A DNA stretch of 64,000 nt from Nonomuraea zeae (GTDB lineage: Bacteria; Actinomycetota; Actinomycetes; Streptosporangiales; Streptosporangiaceae): NCBI RefSeq assembly GCF_005889725.1, contig NZ_VCKX01000019.1, positions 1 to 64,000 of the forward strand. The letters run 5' to 3'. This document shows, one piece after another, positions 24,706 to 32,366 of this stretch; within the stretch, counting starts at the first letter, position 1, and every line of letters begins with the position of its first letter. Below the pieces are notes generated by a model, which did not search any database, had not been told where the DNA came from, and was given only the letters and a program-made list of their open reading frames with translations. A program made the translations under genes and the position numbers.

Positions 24706-26087
24706 CTCATATCGCCGCGATGCTGCGCGAAGAGGCCAACCGGCTCGGACCCGGCGCCCGGCTGCCGTCCAGCCGGGAGATCATGCGCAGCCACGGCGTC
24801 AGCCCGGTGACGGTCTCCAGGGCGATCGGCCAGCTGGCCGCCGAAGGGCGGGTGGTGACCAGGCCGGGTAACGGGGTCTTCGTCGCGCAGAGGGTCTCCC
24901 GAGGGCACGACGCGACCGATCTGTCCTGGCAGACGGTCGCCCTGGGTGATCGGGTGGTCGACGAAGGGCCGATCACGACGCTGCTGGGGCAGGCCGCGGA
25001 GGGGGTGGTGCCGCTGACCGGCGGTTATCTGCGCCCGGGACTGCGCCCCGACAAGCAGTTGGGAGCCGCGGCGGCGCGGGCCGTGCGCAGGCCGGACGCC
25101 TGGGCGATGCCGCCGCTCGCCGGGCTCGTCGAGCTGCGCCGGTGGTTCGCGGCGCAGGCCGGGGGCGAGGTGAGCGCGGCCGACGCGTTGATCGTGAGCG
25201 GCGGGCAGGCCGGGCTGACGCATGCGTTCAGGGCGCTGGCGGCCCCGGGCACGCCGGTGCTGGTGGAGACCCCCGCCTACCCCGGTGCGCTGGCGGCGGC
25301 GCGGGCGGCCGGGCTGCGGACCGTCGCCGTGCCCATCGACCGGGACGGAGTGCGGCCCGAGCTGCTGGCCGAGGCGTTCGCCGTCACCGGCGCCCGGGTG
25401 TTCCTGTGCCAGCCCACCCTGCAGAACCCGACCGGGGCGACCCTGACGGCCGAGCGCCGGGAGCAGGTGCTGGAGGTGGCGCGGGCCGCCGGGGCGTTCG
25501 TGATCGAGGACGACTTCGCGCGGCATCTGACCGAGCAGGCGCCCGCGTCGCTGGTGTCGATGGATCGCCACGGGACCGTGGTCCACCTGGGCTCGCTGAC
25601 GAAGATACTCTCGCCGAGCATGCGGGTGGCGGCCGTCATCGCCAGGGGTCCCGCCGCCCACCGGCTGCGGGCGAGCCAGTGCGTGGAGTCGTTCTTCGTG
25701 GCGCGCCCGCTGCAGGAGACGGCGCTGGAGTTCGTCGGGTCGCCCGCCTGGCGGCGGCATCTCACGGCGGTGCACGCCGAGATCGGGGTCCGGCGCGACG
25801 CGCTCGCGGCCGCTCTGGCCGCGCGCATGCCGGAGGCGGAGGTGCACCTGCTGCCCGCGGGCGGTATGCATCTGTGGGTACGCCTGCCCGCCGAGGTCGA
25901 CGAGGGCGAGCTGGTCGAGGCGGCCAGGCGGAACGGGGTGCTGGTGAGCCCCGGCCGGATGTACTACCCGTCGGAGCCGCCCGGGCCGCGCATCCGGGTG
26001 ACGCACATGGCCGCCGCGCATCTGCCGGAGCTCCACGAAGGGGTACGACGCCTCGCCCAGGCCCTGACCGACGTCTCCCGCAGGTGA
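24684..26087 (+). CDS. MocR/PdxR-family regulator (GntR winged helix fused to aminotransferase fold)
   Basis: 467 residues from ATG 24684. The GntR winged helix (about 1-70) reads IAAMLREEANRLGPGARLPS, SHGVSPVTVSRAIGQLAAEG, GNGVFVAQ. The rest is a class-I aminotransferase fold: VSGGQAGLTHAFRAL, ETPAYPGALAAARAAG, QPTLQNPTGATLTAERR, VIEDDFARHL, and the PLP lysine in LGSLTKILSPSMRVA. MocR proteins bind PLP or its adduct and usually control the gene next to them, here the EamA transporter and diiron protein. The start is set by the leaderless box TACTCT; an upstream frame to 24534 is a shadow of the transporter. Confidence 0.92.
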   Translation: MNNDSSIAHIAAMLREEANRLGPGARLPSSREIMRSHGVSPVTVSRAIGQLAAEGRVVTRPGNGVFVAQRVSRGHDATDLSWQTVALGDRVVDEGPITTLLGQAAEGVVPLTGGYLRPGLRPDKQLGAAAARAVRRPDAWAMPPLAGLVELRRWFAAQAGGEVSAADALIVSGGQAGLTHAFRALAAPGTPVLVETPAYPGALAAARAAGLRTVAVPIDRDGVRPELLAEAFAVTGARVFLCQPTLQNPTGATLTAERREQVLEVARAAGAFVIEDDFARHLTEQAPASLVSMDRHGTVVHLGSLTKILSPSMRVAAVIARGPAAHRLRASQCVESFFVARPLQETALEFVGSPAWRRHLTAVHAEIGVRRDALAAALAARMPEAEVHLLPAGGMHLWVRLPAEVDEGELVEAARRNGVLVSPGRMYYPSEPPGPRIRVTHMAAAHLPELHEGVRRLAQALTDVSRR

Positions 26088-26117
26088 ATCGATCATGAAC
26101 CCAGTAGAGTGATCGGC

Positions 26118-26669
26118 ATGCCGTTCTCCGCAGAGCACATGCAGGGCATGGAGGCGGAGCCGGCGGCCGCGGAGCTCGTACGCGATTTCGTGAACACCCG
26201 CGACGTCGAGACCGGGACCGACGAGCTGTCCTCCCCCGCCGGGCTGGCACTCTGGCTGCGCCTGCGCGGCCTCGCCGGCCCGCGGGACGACGCCACGGAA
26301 GAGGATCTCCGCCTCGCGCTCGCCCTCCGCGAGGGCCTCAGAGCCGCGCTCAGGCGCGAGAGCGCCGACCTCCCCTCGCTGCCGCTGGCAGTCGAGGCGG
26401 CAGGTGAGGGGCTCCGGCTGGTCCCCGTCGGGGACGGTGCGCGGGCCGGGCTGGCCGGAATCGCCGTGGCGGCCGTGCGCGCGCCGTGGAGCCGGCTCAA
26501 GGTGTGCTCGGAGACCACCTGCCAGTGGGCGTTCATCGACTCGTCGCGGAACCGTTCCCGCTCGTGGTGTTCCATGCGGGTATGCGGCAACCGCACCAAG
26601 ACACGCGCTTACCGGGCGAGGAAGCAGGGTTCGCGTCGTCTCCAAGGGTCAAACACCGATACGGTGTAA
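26118..26669 (+). CDS. CGNR zinc-finger protein (ABATE domain)
   Basis: 183 residues. An N-terminal stress-induced/ABATE-type region (AAAELVRDFVNTRDVETGTDEL, then LALALREGLRAALRRES) and a C-terminal CGNR zinc finger: KVCSETTCQWAFIDSSRNRS then WCSMRVCGNRTKTRAYRARK, with four cysteines and the diagnostic C-G-N-R. Such proteins are probable DNA-binding regulators. ATG 26118 lies 7 nt after TAGAGT (26105-26110), a leaderless signal; a start three codons earlier is less likely. The gene follows the MocR gene by 30 bp but has its own promoter. Confidence 0.88.
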   Translation: MPFSAEHMQGMEAEPAAAELVRDFVNTRDVETGTDELSSPAGLALWLRLRGLAGPRDDATEEDLRLALALREGLRAALRRESADLPSLPLAVEAAGEGLRLVPVGDGARAGLAGIAVAAVRAPWSRLKVCSETTCQWAFIDSSRNRSRSWCSMRVCGNRTKTRAYRARKQGSRRLQGSNTDTV

Positions 26670-26672
26670 CTC

Positions 26673-26726
26673 GTGCCTTGTGGCATGGACAGCAGGCGAA
26701 GGAGCGGGCCGAGATGGCAGACGTAG
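26673..26726 (+). CDS. Possible 17-residue leaderless upstream ORF
   Basis: TACGGT (26660-26665) lies 7 nt before GTG 26673, the same geometry as other leaderless genes here. The frame [17 protein letters not shown] ends at TAG 26724-26726 and overlaps the start of the GNAT gene (26714) out of frame. It could be a regulatory leader peptide for that gene. Nothing but position and promoter spacing supports it. Confidence 0.35.
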   Translation: MPCGMDSRRRSGPRWQT

Positions 26727-27322
26727 GCGTCCGGGCGGCCCGGCGCGAGGATGTGCTCCAGGTTGCGAATACCCAGATTCGCGCCTGGCGCTACGGCTAT
26801 CGGGAGTTCCTCCCCGAGGGGCCGCTTGAGCAGATGACCGGGGCCGCGGCCGAGAAGATGTGGCTGCGCCAGTGGGATGAGGCGATCGTCGCCCCGCCCA
26901 CCGCCCGGCATCGGGTGCTGGTGGCCGTGGAGACCATCCTCGACACCGAGGGCTTTCCCGCGCTCGGCGCGGGCGGCAGCGCTGCCCTGACCACTCCCCG
27001 TGGCGGCGAGCGCGTGGTCGGCCTGGCCTCCCACTCCCCCGCGGAGGATCCCGACCTCGACCCCAGCGTGGTGGCCGAGATGCTGACCCTGCTGGTCGAC
27101 CCCGACTTCGTGCGCCGGGGCCACGGCAGCCGCCTGCTCAACGCCACCGTCGACTACCTGCGTGACGACGGCTTCCGGCAGATCGTCACCTGGGTCTTCG
27201 CCGACAACCACGCGGTGCTCGGCTTCCTGGAGTCGGCCGGCTGGGGCGAGGACATGGCCGAACGCGTACTCGACATGGGCCGCCCGATCCGGATGGTCAG
27301 GCTCACCACGGACATCAGCTAG
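26714..27322 (+). CDS. GNAT-family N-acetyltransferase
   Basis: 202 residues. N-terminal part MADVGVRAARREDVLQVANTQ with WRYGYREFLPEG, and the acetyl-CoA loop region LLVDPDFVRRGHGSRLLNATVDYL followed by WVFADNHAVLGFLESAGW, the classical GNAT C-terminal motif. Start ATG 26714 has AAGGAG about 10 nt upstream. The frame could be opened further upstream but only through unrelated sequence. A leaderless 17-codon ORF overlaps its start. It is followed at 15 bp by menA, so it may be part of that operon; substrate unknown. Confidence 0.88.
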   Translation: MADVGVRAARREDVLQVANTQIRAWRYGYREFLPEGPLEQMTGAAAEKMWLRQWDEAIVAPPTARHRVLVAVETILDTEGFPALGAGGSAALTTPRGGERVVGLASHSPAEDPDLDPSVVAEMLTLLVDPDFVRRGHGSRLLNATVDYLRDDGFRQIVTWVFADNHAVLGFLESAGWGEDMAERVLDMGRPIRMVRLTTDIS

Positions 27323-27337
27323 AGGTAGAAGTAGGAC

Positions 27338-28213
27338 ATGGCAACCCCCGGCCAGTGGATCGCCGGCGCTCGCCCGCGCACCCTTCCCAACGCCATCGTG
27401 CCCGTCATGGTGGGCACCGGCGTGGCGATCGGCGAAGGCGGCTTCGTGTGGTGGCGGGCGATCCTGGCGCTGCTCGTGGCGCTCTCCCTGCAGATCGGCG
27501 TCAACTACGCCAACGACTACAGCGACGGCATCCGCGGCACGGACGACCAGCGGGTCGGCCCGATGCGGCTGGTGGGCTCGCGGGCGGCCACGCCGCGGCA
27601 GGTGCTGACGGCGGCGCTGAGCTGCTTCGCGCTCGCGGCGGTGCTGGGGCTCGTCCTGGTCGTCGTCACGCAGGCGTGGTGGATCCTGCTGGTGGGCGCC
27701 GCGTCGATCGCCGCGGCCTGGTTCTACACGGGCGGCAAGCGTCCGTACGGCTACCGCGGGCTGGGCGAGCTGGCCGTGTTCGTGTTCTTCGGGGTCGTGC
27801 CCGTGGTCGGCACGGCGTACGTGCAGACGGAGTCGCTGAGCTGGCCGGCGTTCCTGGCGTCGATCCCGGTGGGGCTGTTGTCGTGCTCGATGCTCGTGGT
27901 GAACAACCTGCGTGACGTGGGCACCGACGGCGAGTCCGGCAAGCGCACGCTCGCCGTGGTGCTGGGCCCCGCGCGCACCCGCGCGCTTTACGTGGCCTGC
28001 CAGGTCATCCCGTTCGCGGTGGCGATCACAATGATCCCCCTGACGCCGTGGGCGGCGCTCGTACTGCTCGCCCTGCCGCTGGCGATCACCCCGATCAGGA
28101 CGGTGCTGAGCGAGGCGGTCGGCCCGGCGCTGATCGCGGTGCTGCAGCAGACGGGCAAGCTGCAGATGGCGTACGGTCTCCTGTTCGCCGTCGGGCTGGC
28201 GATCATCTTCTAA
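27338..28213 (+). CDS. menA: 1,4-dihydroxy-2-naphthoate polyprenyltransferase
   Basis: 291 residues, UbiA superfamily. It attaches the polyprenyl chain to 1,4-dihydroxy-2-naphthoate, giving demethylmenaquinone, in the cytoplasmic membrane. The two Mg-binding aspartate-rich motifs are NYANDYSDGIRGTDD (near 53-67) and NNLRDVGTDGESGKRTLA (near 188-205). The beginning WIAGARPRTLPNAIVPVMVG and about nine hydrophobic helices match MenA. It sits after the GNAT gene (15 bp gap) and 9 bp before the adenosine deaminase gene. Other menaquinone genes are not in the window. Confidence 0.94.
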   Translation: MATPGQWIAGARPRTLPNAIVPVMVGTGVAIGEGGFVWWRAILALLVALSLQIGVNYANDYSDGIRGTDDQRVGPMRLVGSRAATPRQVLTAALSCFALAAVLGLVLVVVTQAWWILLVGAASIAAAWFYTGGKRPYGYRGLGELAVFVFFGVVPVVGTAYVQTESLSWPAFLASIPVGLLSCSMLVVNNLRDVGTDGESGKRTLAVVLGPARTRALYVACQVIPFAVAITMIPLTPWAALVLLALPLAITPIRTVLSEAVGPALIAVLQQTGKLQMAYGLLFAVGLAIIF

Positions 28214-28222
28214 AGTGGGAAG

Positions 28223-29221
28223 ATGAAGGACTTCATCGCCGGGCTGCCCAAGTGCGAGCTCCACCTGCACATCGAGGGCACGCTGGAGCCCGAGCTCAAG
28301 TTCGAGCTGGCCGAGCGTAACGGGCTCAGCCTCCCCTACTCCTCGGTGGAGGAGATGCGGGCCGCCTACACCTTCGACGACCTGCCGTCCTTCCTGAAGA
28401 TCTATTACGAGGGCATGCAGGTGCTGCGCACCGAGCCCGACTTCTACGACCTGGCCATGGCCTACCTGCGCAAGGGCGCCGAGCAGAACGTCCGCTATGC
28501 GGAGATCTTCTTCGATCCGCAGGCCCACACCTCGCGCGGGGTGCCGTTCGAGCTGGTGATCCGCGGGCTGCGCCGGGCGCTGATGGACGCGCAGTCGCAG
28601 CTCGGCGTGCGGGCGCAGCTGATCATGTGCTTCCTGCGCGACTTCCAGGCCGAATACGCGATGGCGACGCTACTGGAGTCGCTGCCGTACCGGGAGTGGA
28701 TCGCCGGCGTCGGGCTGGACTCCGACGAGAAGGGCAACCCGCCGGCCAAGTTCGCGGCCGTCTACGAGCGCGCCAGGCAGGAGGGCTACCTGCTGACCAT
28801 GCACTGCGACGTCGACCAGGACAACGCGATCGAGCACATCCGCCAGGCCGTCGAGGACATCGGGGTCAACCGGATCGACCACGGCGTCAACATCCTGGAG
28901 GACCAGCGGCTGGTGGAGGTGGTGCTGGAGCGCGGCATGGGGCTGACGTGCTGCCCGATCTCCAACAGCTACGTCACCGACTCGATGAAGGCCGAGGGCA
29001 TCCGCAAGCTCATGGACCTGGGCGTGCGCGTGACGGTCAATTCCGACGACCCCGCCTACTTCGCCGGCTACGTGCAGGAGAACCTCGAGGCCCTGCAGGA
29101 CGCGCTCCAGCTCAGCAGGGAGGAGCTGGCGCAGCTCGAACGCAACGCCTTCGAGATCACCTGGCTGCCCAGGCATCTCAAGGACGCCTATCTGGCCGAG
29201 GTGGACGCATACCTCTCCTGA
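28223..29221 (+). CDS. Adenosine deaminase
   Basis: 332 residues, amidohydrolase fold. It would convert adenosine (or a related aminopurine) to inosine and ammonia in the cytosol. Metal and catalytic motifs: KCELHLHIEGTLEP (HxH, residues 13-15), LTMHCDVDQDN (third histidine), the catalytic histidine in NRIDHGVNIL and the aspartate pair in VTVNSDDPAYF. The start at ATG 28223 is supported by TAAAGT (28211-28216) 6 nt upstream, a leaderless signal placed right at the end of menA. The beginning MKDFIAGLPKCELH suits the adenine/adenosine deaminase subfamily; adenine as substrate cannot be excluded. Confidence 0.92.
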   Translation: MKDFIAGLPKCELHLHIEGTLEPELKFELAERNGLSLPYSSVEEMRAAYTFDDLPSFLKIYYEGMQVLRTEPDFYDLAMAYLRKGAEQNVRYAEIFFDPQAHTSRGVPFELVIRGLRRALMDAQSQLGVRAQLIMCFLRDFQAEYAMATLLESLPYREWIAGVGLDSDEKGNPPAKFAAVYERARQEGYLLTMHCDVDQDNAIEHIRQAVEDIGVNRIDHGVNILEDQRLVEVVLERGMGLTCCPISNSYVTDSMKAEGIRKLMDLGVRVTVNSDDPAYFAGYVQENLEALQDALQLSREELAQLERNAFEITWLPRHLKDAYLAEVDAYLS

Positions 29222-29320
29222 GGGCACCCCGATCCCGCCGCTGAGGGACTAGCCTTGAGGTCTCCACAGGGCCAGGCTTTGTGGTCAAGTGACCCACCGC
29301 CCGCAAAGCGCGAGGAAACC

Positions 29321-30040
29321 TTGAATCGGTCACGCATGCCCGCCGACATCGAAGATTTCGATCGGGTGCTCACCGAGTGCGTCACCATCGTGTCGAGGGT
29401 CGTGCCCGACTCCCCGATGGTCAGCGTCACCTTGTGCGCGCGGACCGGCCTGCGTACCGTGGCCTGCTCCCACGCGAAGGCGGAGCTGTTCGACGAGCTG
29501 CAGTCGGCCGCCGGGCAGGGGCCGGTCCTCGACGCGATCGGCCACGGGATCGCGGTGACGGCGGACGATCTGACCGCCGACTCTCGCTGGCGGCGCTTCA
29601 CCGCCGACACGACGGAGGTCCGGAGCCTGTACTCGGAGCCGCTGGAGTGGGAGGGGAGCTCGTTCGGCGCGATCACCCTCTATTCGGGCGACGCCGGGGG
29701 GTTCGCCGACGAGACCAGGGTGGCCGTACGCGTGACCGCCGACCACATCGTGCTGCTCTACCGCACGGCGCTCGACGCGGCCCGGATGCGGGAGATCGCG
29801 GCGCAGCTCAAGGAGGCGCTCAACACCCGGGCGATCATCGACCAGGCCCTCGGCATCATCATGGCGCAGCGCCGCTGCACCTCGCACCAGGCTTTCGAGA
29901 TCCTGCGGAACGTCTCGCAGGTTAAGAACGTCAAGCTGTACCAGGTCGCGGCCACGATCGTGGAGACCGTAAGCGGTGAGCCGCCGCAGCGGCCCCGCTT
30001 CGAGGAGCCACCACAACGCACGGCCGACCCGAAGAAATGA
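29321..30040 (+). CDS. GAF and ANTAR domain protein (putative antiterminator)
   Basis: 239 residues if it starts at TTG 29321, which has GAGGAAA just upstream; ATG 29336 is the alternative, and TTG 29255 is unlikely. The GAF domain (about 10-165) is followed by an ANTAR domain (about 170-230): ALNTRAIIDQALGIIMAQRR, then SHQAFEILRNVSQVKNVKLYQVA. ANTAR domains bind dual-hexaloop RNA and prevent termination; GAF would sense a ligand or redox state. This is a frequent actinomycete architecture. The following KAP NTPase gene has its own promoter-like TATGGT, so a joint operon is not certain. Confidence 0.88.
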   Translation: MNRSRMPADIEDFDRVLTECVTIVSRVVPDSPMVSVTLCARTGLRTVACSHAKAELFDELQSAAGQGPVLDAIGHGIAVTADDLTADSRWRRFTADTTEVRSLYSEPLEWEGSSFGAITLYSGDAGGFADETRVAVRVTADHIVLLYRTALDAARMREIAAQLKEALNTRAIIDQALGIIMAQRRCTSHQAFEILRNVSQVKNVKLYQVAATIVETVSGEPPQRPRFEEPPQRTADPKK

Positions 30041-30124
30041 CCGGCCGCCTAAGCCGCGTCACAGTTCGATAACCTATGGTCTTCCATGCCGGAAACGATG
30101 CATCCTCATTGCTGGAGGACGAGG

Positions 30125-31375
30125 ATGCCCGATATCGCAATGCTCTCGGACGCGCCGGCGGATTGGCGCGGAGATCTTCTGCAGTTTCGGCGTTACGTTG
30201 ATCCGCTTGTTTCGGTCATAACCAATCCCCGCACCCAGACGCCCTTTACGATCGGCGTCTACGGCACGTGGGGAAGCGGGAAGTCGACCCTGCTCGGAAT
30301 GGTCGACCAGCGCCTGCTCGATCGGCACGGCGAGGAGTTCGTCCGGGTGCATTTCAACCCGTGGGTGCACCGCCGCGAGTCCGAAATGCTGCTCCCTCTC
30401 CTCAATGCCCTGCACAACGCCCTCAACCAGGACCCCGGGCACCGCTTCGCCGACACCGTGAAACGGCTCGGCGACATCATCCTCAACCTCGCCGCCGACG
30501 AGATTCTGAAAAGGGTCAACCTGGGTGGCGCGAGCGTGGAGAAGATCGGCAAGCTGGCCCAGCAGTACGCCGAGATGCGCGGCCAGGTCGACAGCCAGAC
30601 CGGCCGGCTGCGCGGCCTGCTGCAGAAGGAGGCGGACCGCCTGGCGGAGAAGGGACGAAGAATCGTCTTCTTCATCGACGACCTCGACCGGTGCGAGCCC
30701 GACCAGATCATCGACGTGCTCGAGTCGATCAAACTCTTCCTCGACCTCAAGAACGTCTTCGTGCTGATCGCCCTGTCCAAGGAGGTCGTCGACCGCGGGG
30801 TCTCGGTGAAATACCAGCCATTCGGCTTTCCCGACCACGCGGCCATCGCCGACGATTACCTGGACAAGATCATCCAGCTTCCGCTGCATCTCTACCCGCT
30901 CGGTCCCGCGGAGGTGGGCGGCTTCATCCGCGGCTCGCTCCTGGGCGATCTGGCGGTCCGGCACGTCGCGACGCTGGAGAGCATCGTCGTACCGAACCCA
31001 CGCAAGATCAAACGGGTGCTGAACCTGCTGCGGGTGACGGAGGCCATCATCGAGGGCACGCCCGGACTCGACGACCTGCACATGGACCTGGTCGTACGCC
31101 TGGTGGTGCTGCGCATCCAGAGTCCTGAACTGTTCACGCACGTGGTGCGGCAACCTGCCCTGCTGGTGGCGCTCGAACTGACCTACCAGGACAAGCTGGC
31201 GGTCGGCACCTTCCAGGGTTTCCAGGTGCGCTTCGGCGCGCGGGCGGAGGAGATCCAGCAGCTGACGTCATCGCATCACGGACGGCACGGCTTCCTCGCG
31301 CCGCTGTTCGGCGGCTCGGCGTTCGAGGCGTCCGAGGACCGGCTGCCGGCCTACCTGACGATGATCGGCGGATGA
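30125..31375 (+). CDS. KAP-family P-loop NTPase
   Basis: 416 residues. Walker A is YGTWGSGKSTLL (G47-T55) and Walker B RIVFFIDDLDRCEPDQI (about 179-195), the typical KAP FIDDLDRC; downstream is VLIALSKEVVDRGV and an arginine-containing NPRKIKRVLNLL sensor-like helix near 300. KAP NTPases often sit at the membrane inner face, but no membrane helix is clear here. ATG 30125 follows GGAGG with 6-nt spacing. An in-frame ATG at 30086, 5 nt after TATGGT (30075-30080), could be a leaderless alternative. First gene of a five-gene plus-strand run to the radical SAM and HExxH genes; the next start is 1 bp past its stop. Confidence 0.88.
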   Translation: MPDIAMLSDAPADWRGDLLQFRRYVDPLVSVITNPRTQTPFTIGVYGTWGSGKSTLLGMVDQRLLDRHGEEFVRVHFNPWVHRRESEMLLPLLNALHNALNQDPGHRFADTVKRLGDIILNLAADEILKRVNLGGASVEKIGKLAQQYAEMRGQVDSQTGRLRGLLQKEADRLAEKGRRIVFFIDDLDRCEPDQIIDVLESIKLFLDLKNVFVLIALSKEVVDRGVSVKYQPFGFPDHAAIADDYLDKIIQLPLHLYPLGPAEVGGFIRGSLLGDLAVRHVATLESIVVPNPRKIKRVLNLLRVTEAIIEGTPGLDDLHMDLVVRLVVLRIQSPELFTHVVRQPALLVALELTYQDKLAVGTFQGFQVRFGARAEEIQQLTSSHHGRHGFLAPLFGGSAFEASEDRLPAYLTMIGG

Positions 31376-31376
31376 G

Positions 31377-32366
31377 ATGCAGTTCGCCGACGACTCCCGC
31401 TACGCGCTCTACGGCCTGCGTTCAGGCAACCCCTATGTCAGCAGGCCGCTGGACGCGGTCACCTGCGAGAGCGACCACGAGCTCCTGCTGGAGCTGGCCG
31501 GCTTCATCCCGCTGACGACGCTCAAGACCGCCATCGAGCAGAAGGCCGGCCGGAAACGCCCGGTCTTCGTGCTGATCACCGGAGTGGGCAAGAGCGGCCG
31601 GACCTCGCTCGCCAACCACATCATGCGCCTGTACCGGGACGCCGCCACGAGCCCGGGCGCCACCTTCGTGACCCACCGTGCCGAGCCCGACGATATGACA
31701 CATGACGCCTATGCGCAGATCTGCTCCACGCTGCTCTCCTTGCGCAACAAGATGAACGAATGCGCGATCAAGATCCCTGACGAGCTCCGCGCCCGCTTCA
31801 CCGAGCTGGGCCAGCGGACGAGGGCCGACCGGATGAACGAGTACGACCTGCAGGACATCGCCGGCCTCGCCGGATCCACCTTCGCCGCCGCGAAGGTGGC
31901 CTTCGGCATCCGGTACGAAGGCGTGCCGACCAAGCAGCTGATCACGCTGGCCACCAAGGTGTTCGAGAGCACGAGCACGGTCGTCGTCTTCACCGTCGAC
32001 GCCTACGAGCACGCCAACACCGTCCGGCTGACCAAAGCGGAGCGGGAGCGCTTCGCCGCGCGCGGCCACATCGTGGACCTGGGTACGCTCACCCCGGAGC
32101 AGATCTCCGAGCTGGCCAAGCACCGGTGGAACGGCCGGCCTCCTGCGCCGTTCCACGAGCAGGGGCTCACGAACGCCTTGAGCGGGCGCGAGTACACCGT
32201 GGGTCAGGCCCTGCGCCGCCTGGAGGTGCTGCTCGATTTCCGCCTCAGCGAGTACGAGAAGGACGACCCGTGGCCGACGGACGACCTGCACATGCACGAG
32301 AACTGGCTGCGGCTGAAGATCTGGCAGGGTGAGAGATGGAACGGGATGGGAGACATCCATGGCTGA
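31377..32366 (+). CDS. P-loop-like ATPase of unknown function with a non-canonical Walker A
   Basis: 329 residues. The nucleotide site reads VLITGVGKSGRTSLANHI (66-81). Neither reading gives a canonical GxxxxGK(S/T): taking G69-G74 puts R75 in the lysine position, and taking G71-K72-S73 lacks the first glycine. A plausible Walker B is STVVVFTVDAYEHA (about 200-213). It resembles the AAA-like ATPases that accompany KAP and STAND proteins, but I cannot name a family. No signal or membrane segment. It starts 1 bp after the KAP gene and overlaps the following gene by 8 bp, so the three products are probably made together and may form one complex. Confidence 0.72.
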   Translation: MQFADDSRYALYGLRSGNPYVSRPLDAVTCESDHELLLELAGFIPLTTLKTAIEQKAGRKRPVFVLITGVGKSGRTSLANHIMRLYRDAATSPGATFVTHRAEPDDMTHDAYAQICSTLLSLRNKMNECAIKIPDELRARFTELGQRTRADRMNEYDLQDIAGLAGSTFAAAKVAFGIRYEGVPTKQLITLATKVFESTSTVVVFTVDAYEHANTVRLTKAERERFAARGHIVDLGTLTPEQISELAKHRWNGRPPAPFHEQGLTNALSGREYTVGQALRRLEVLLDFRLSEYEKDDPWPTDDLHMHENWLRLKIWQGERWNGMGDIHG

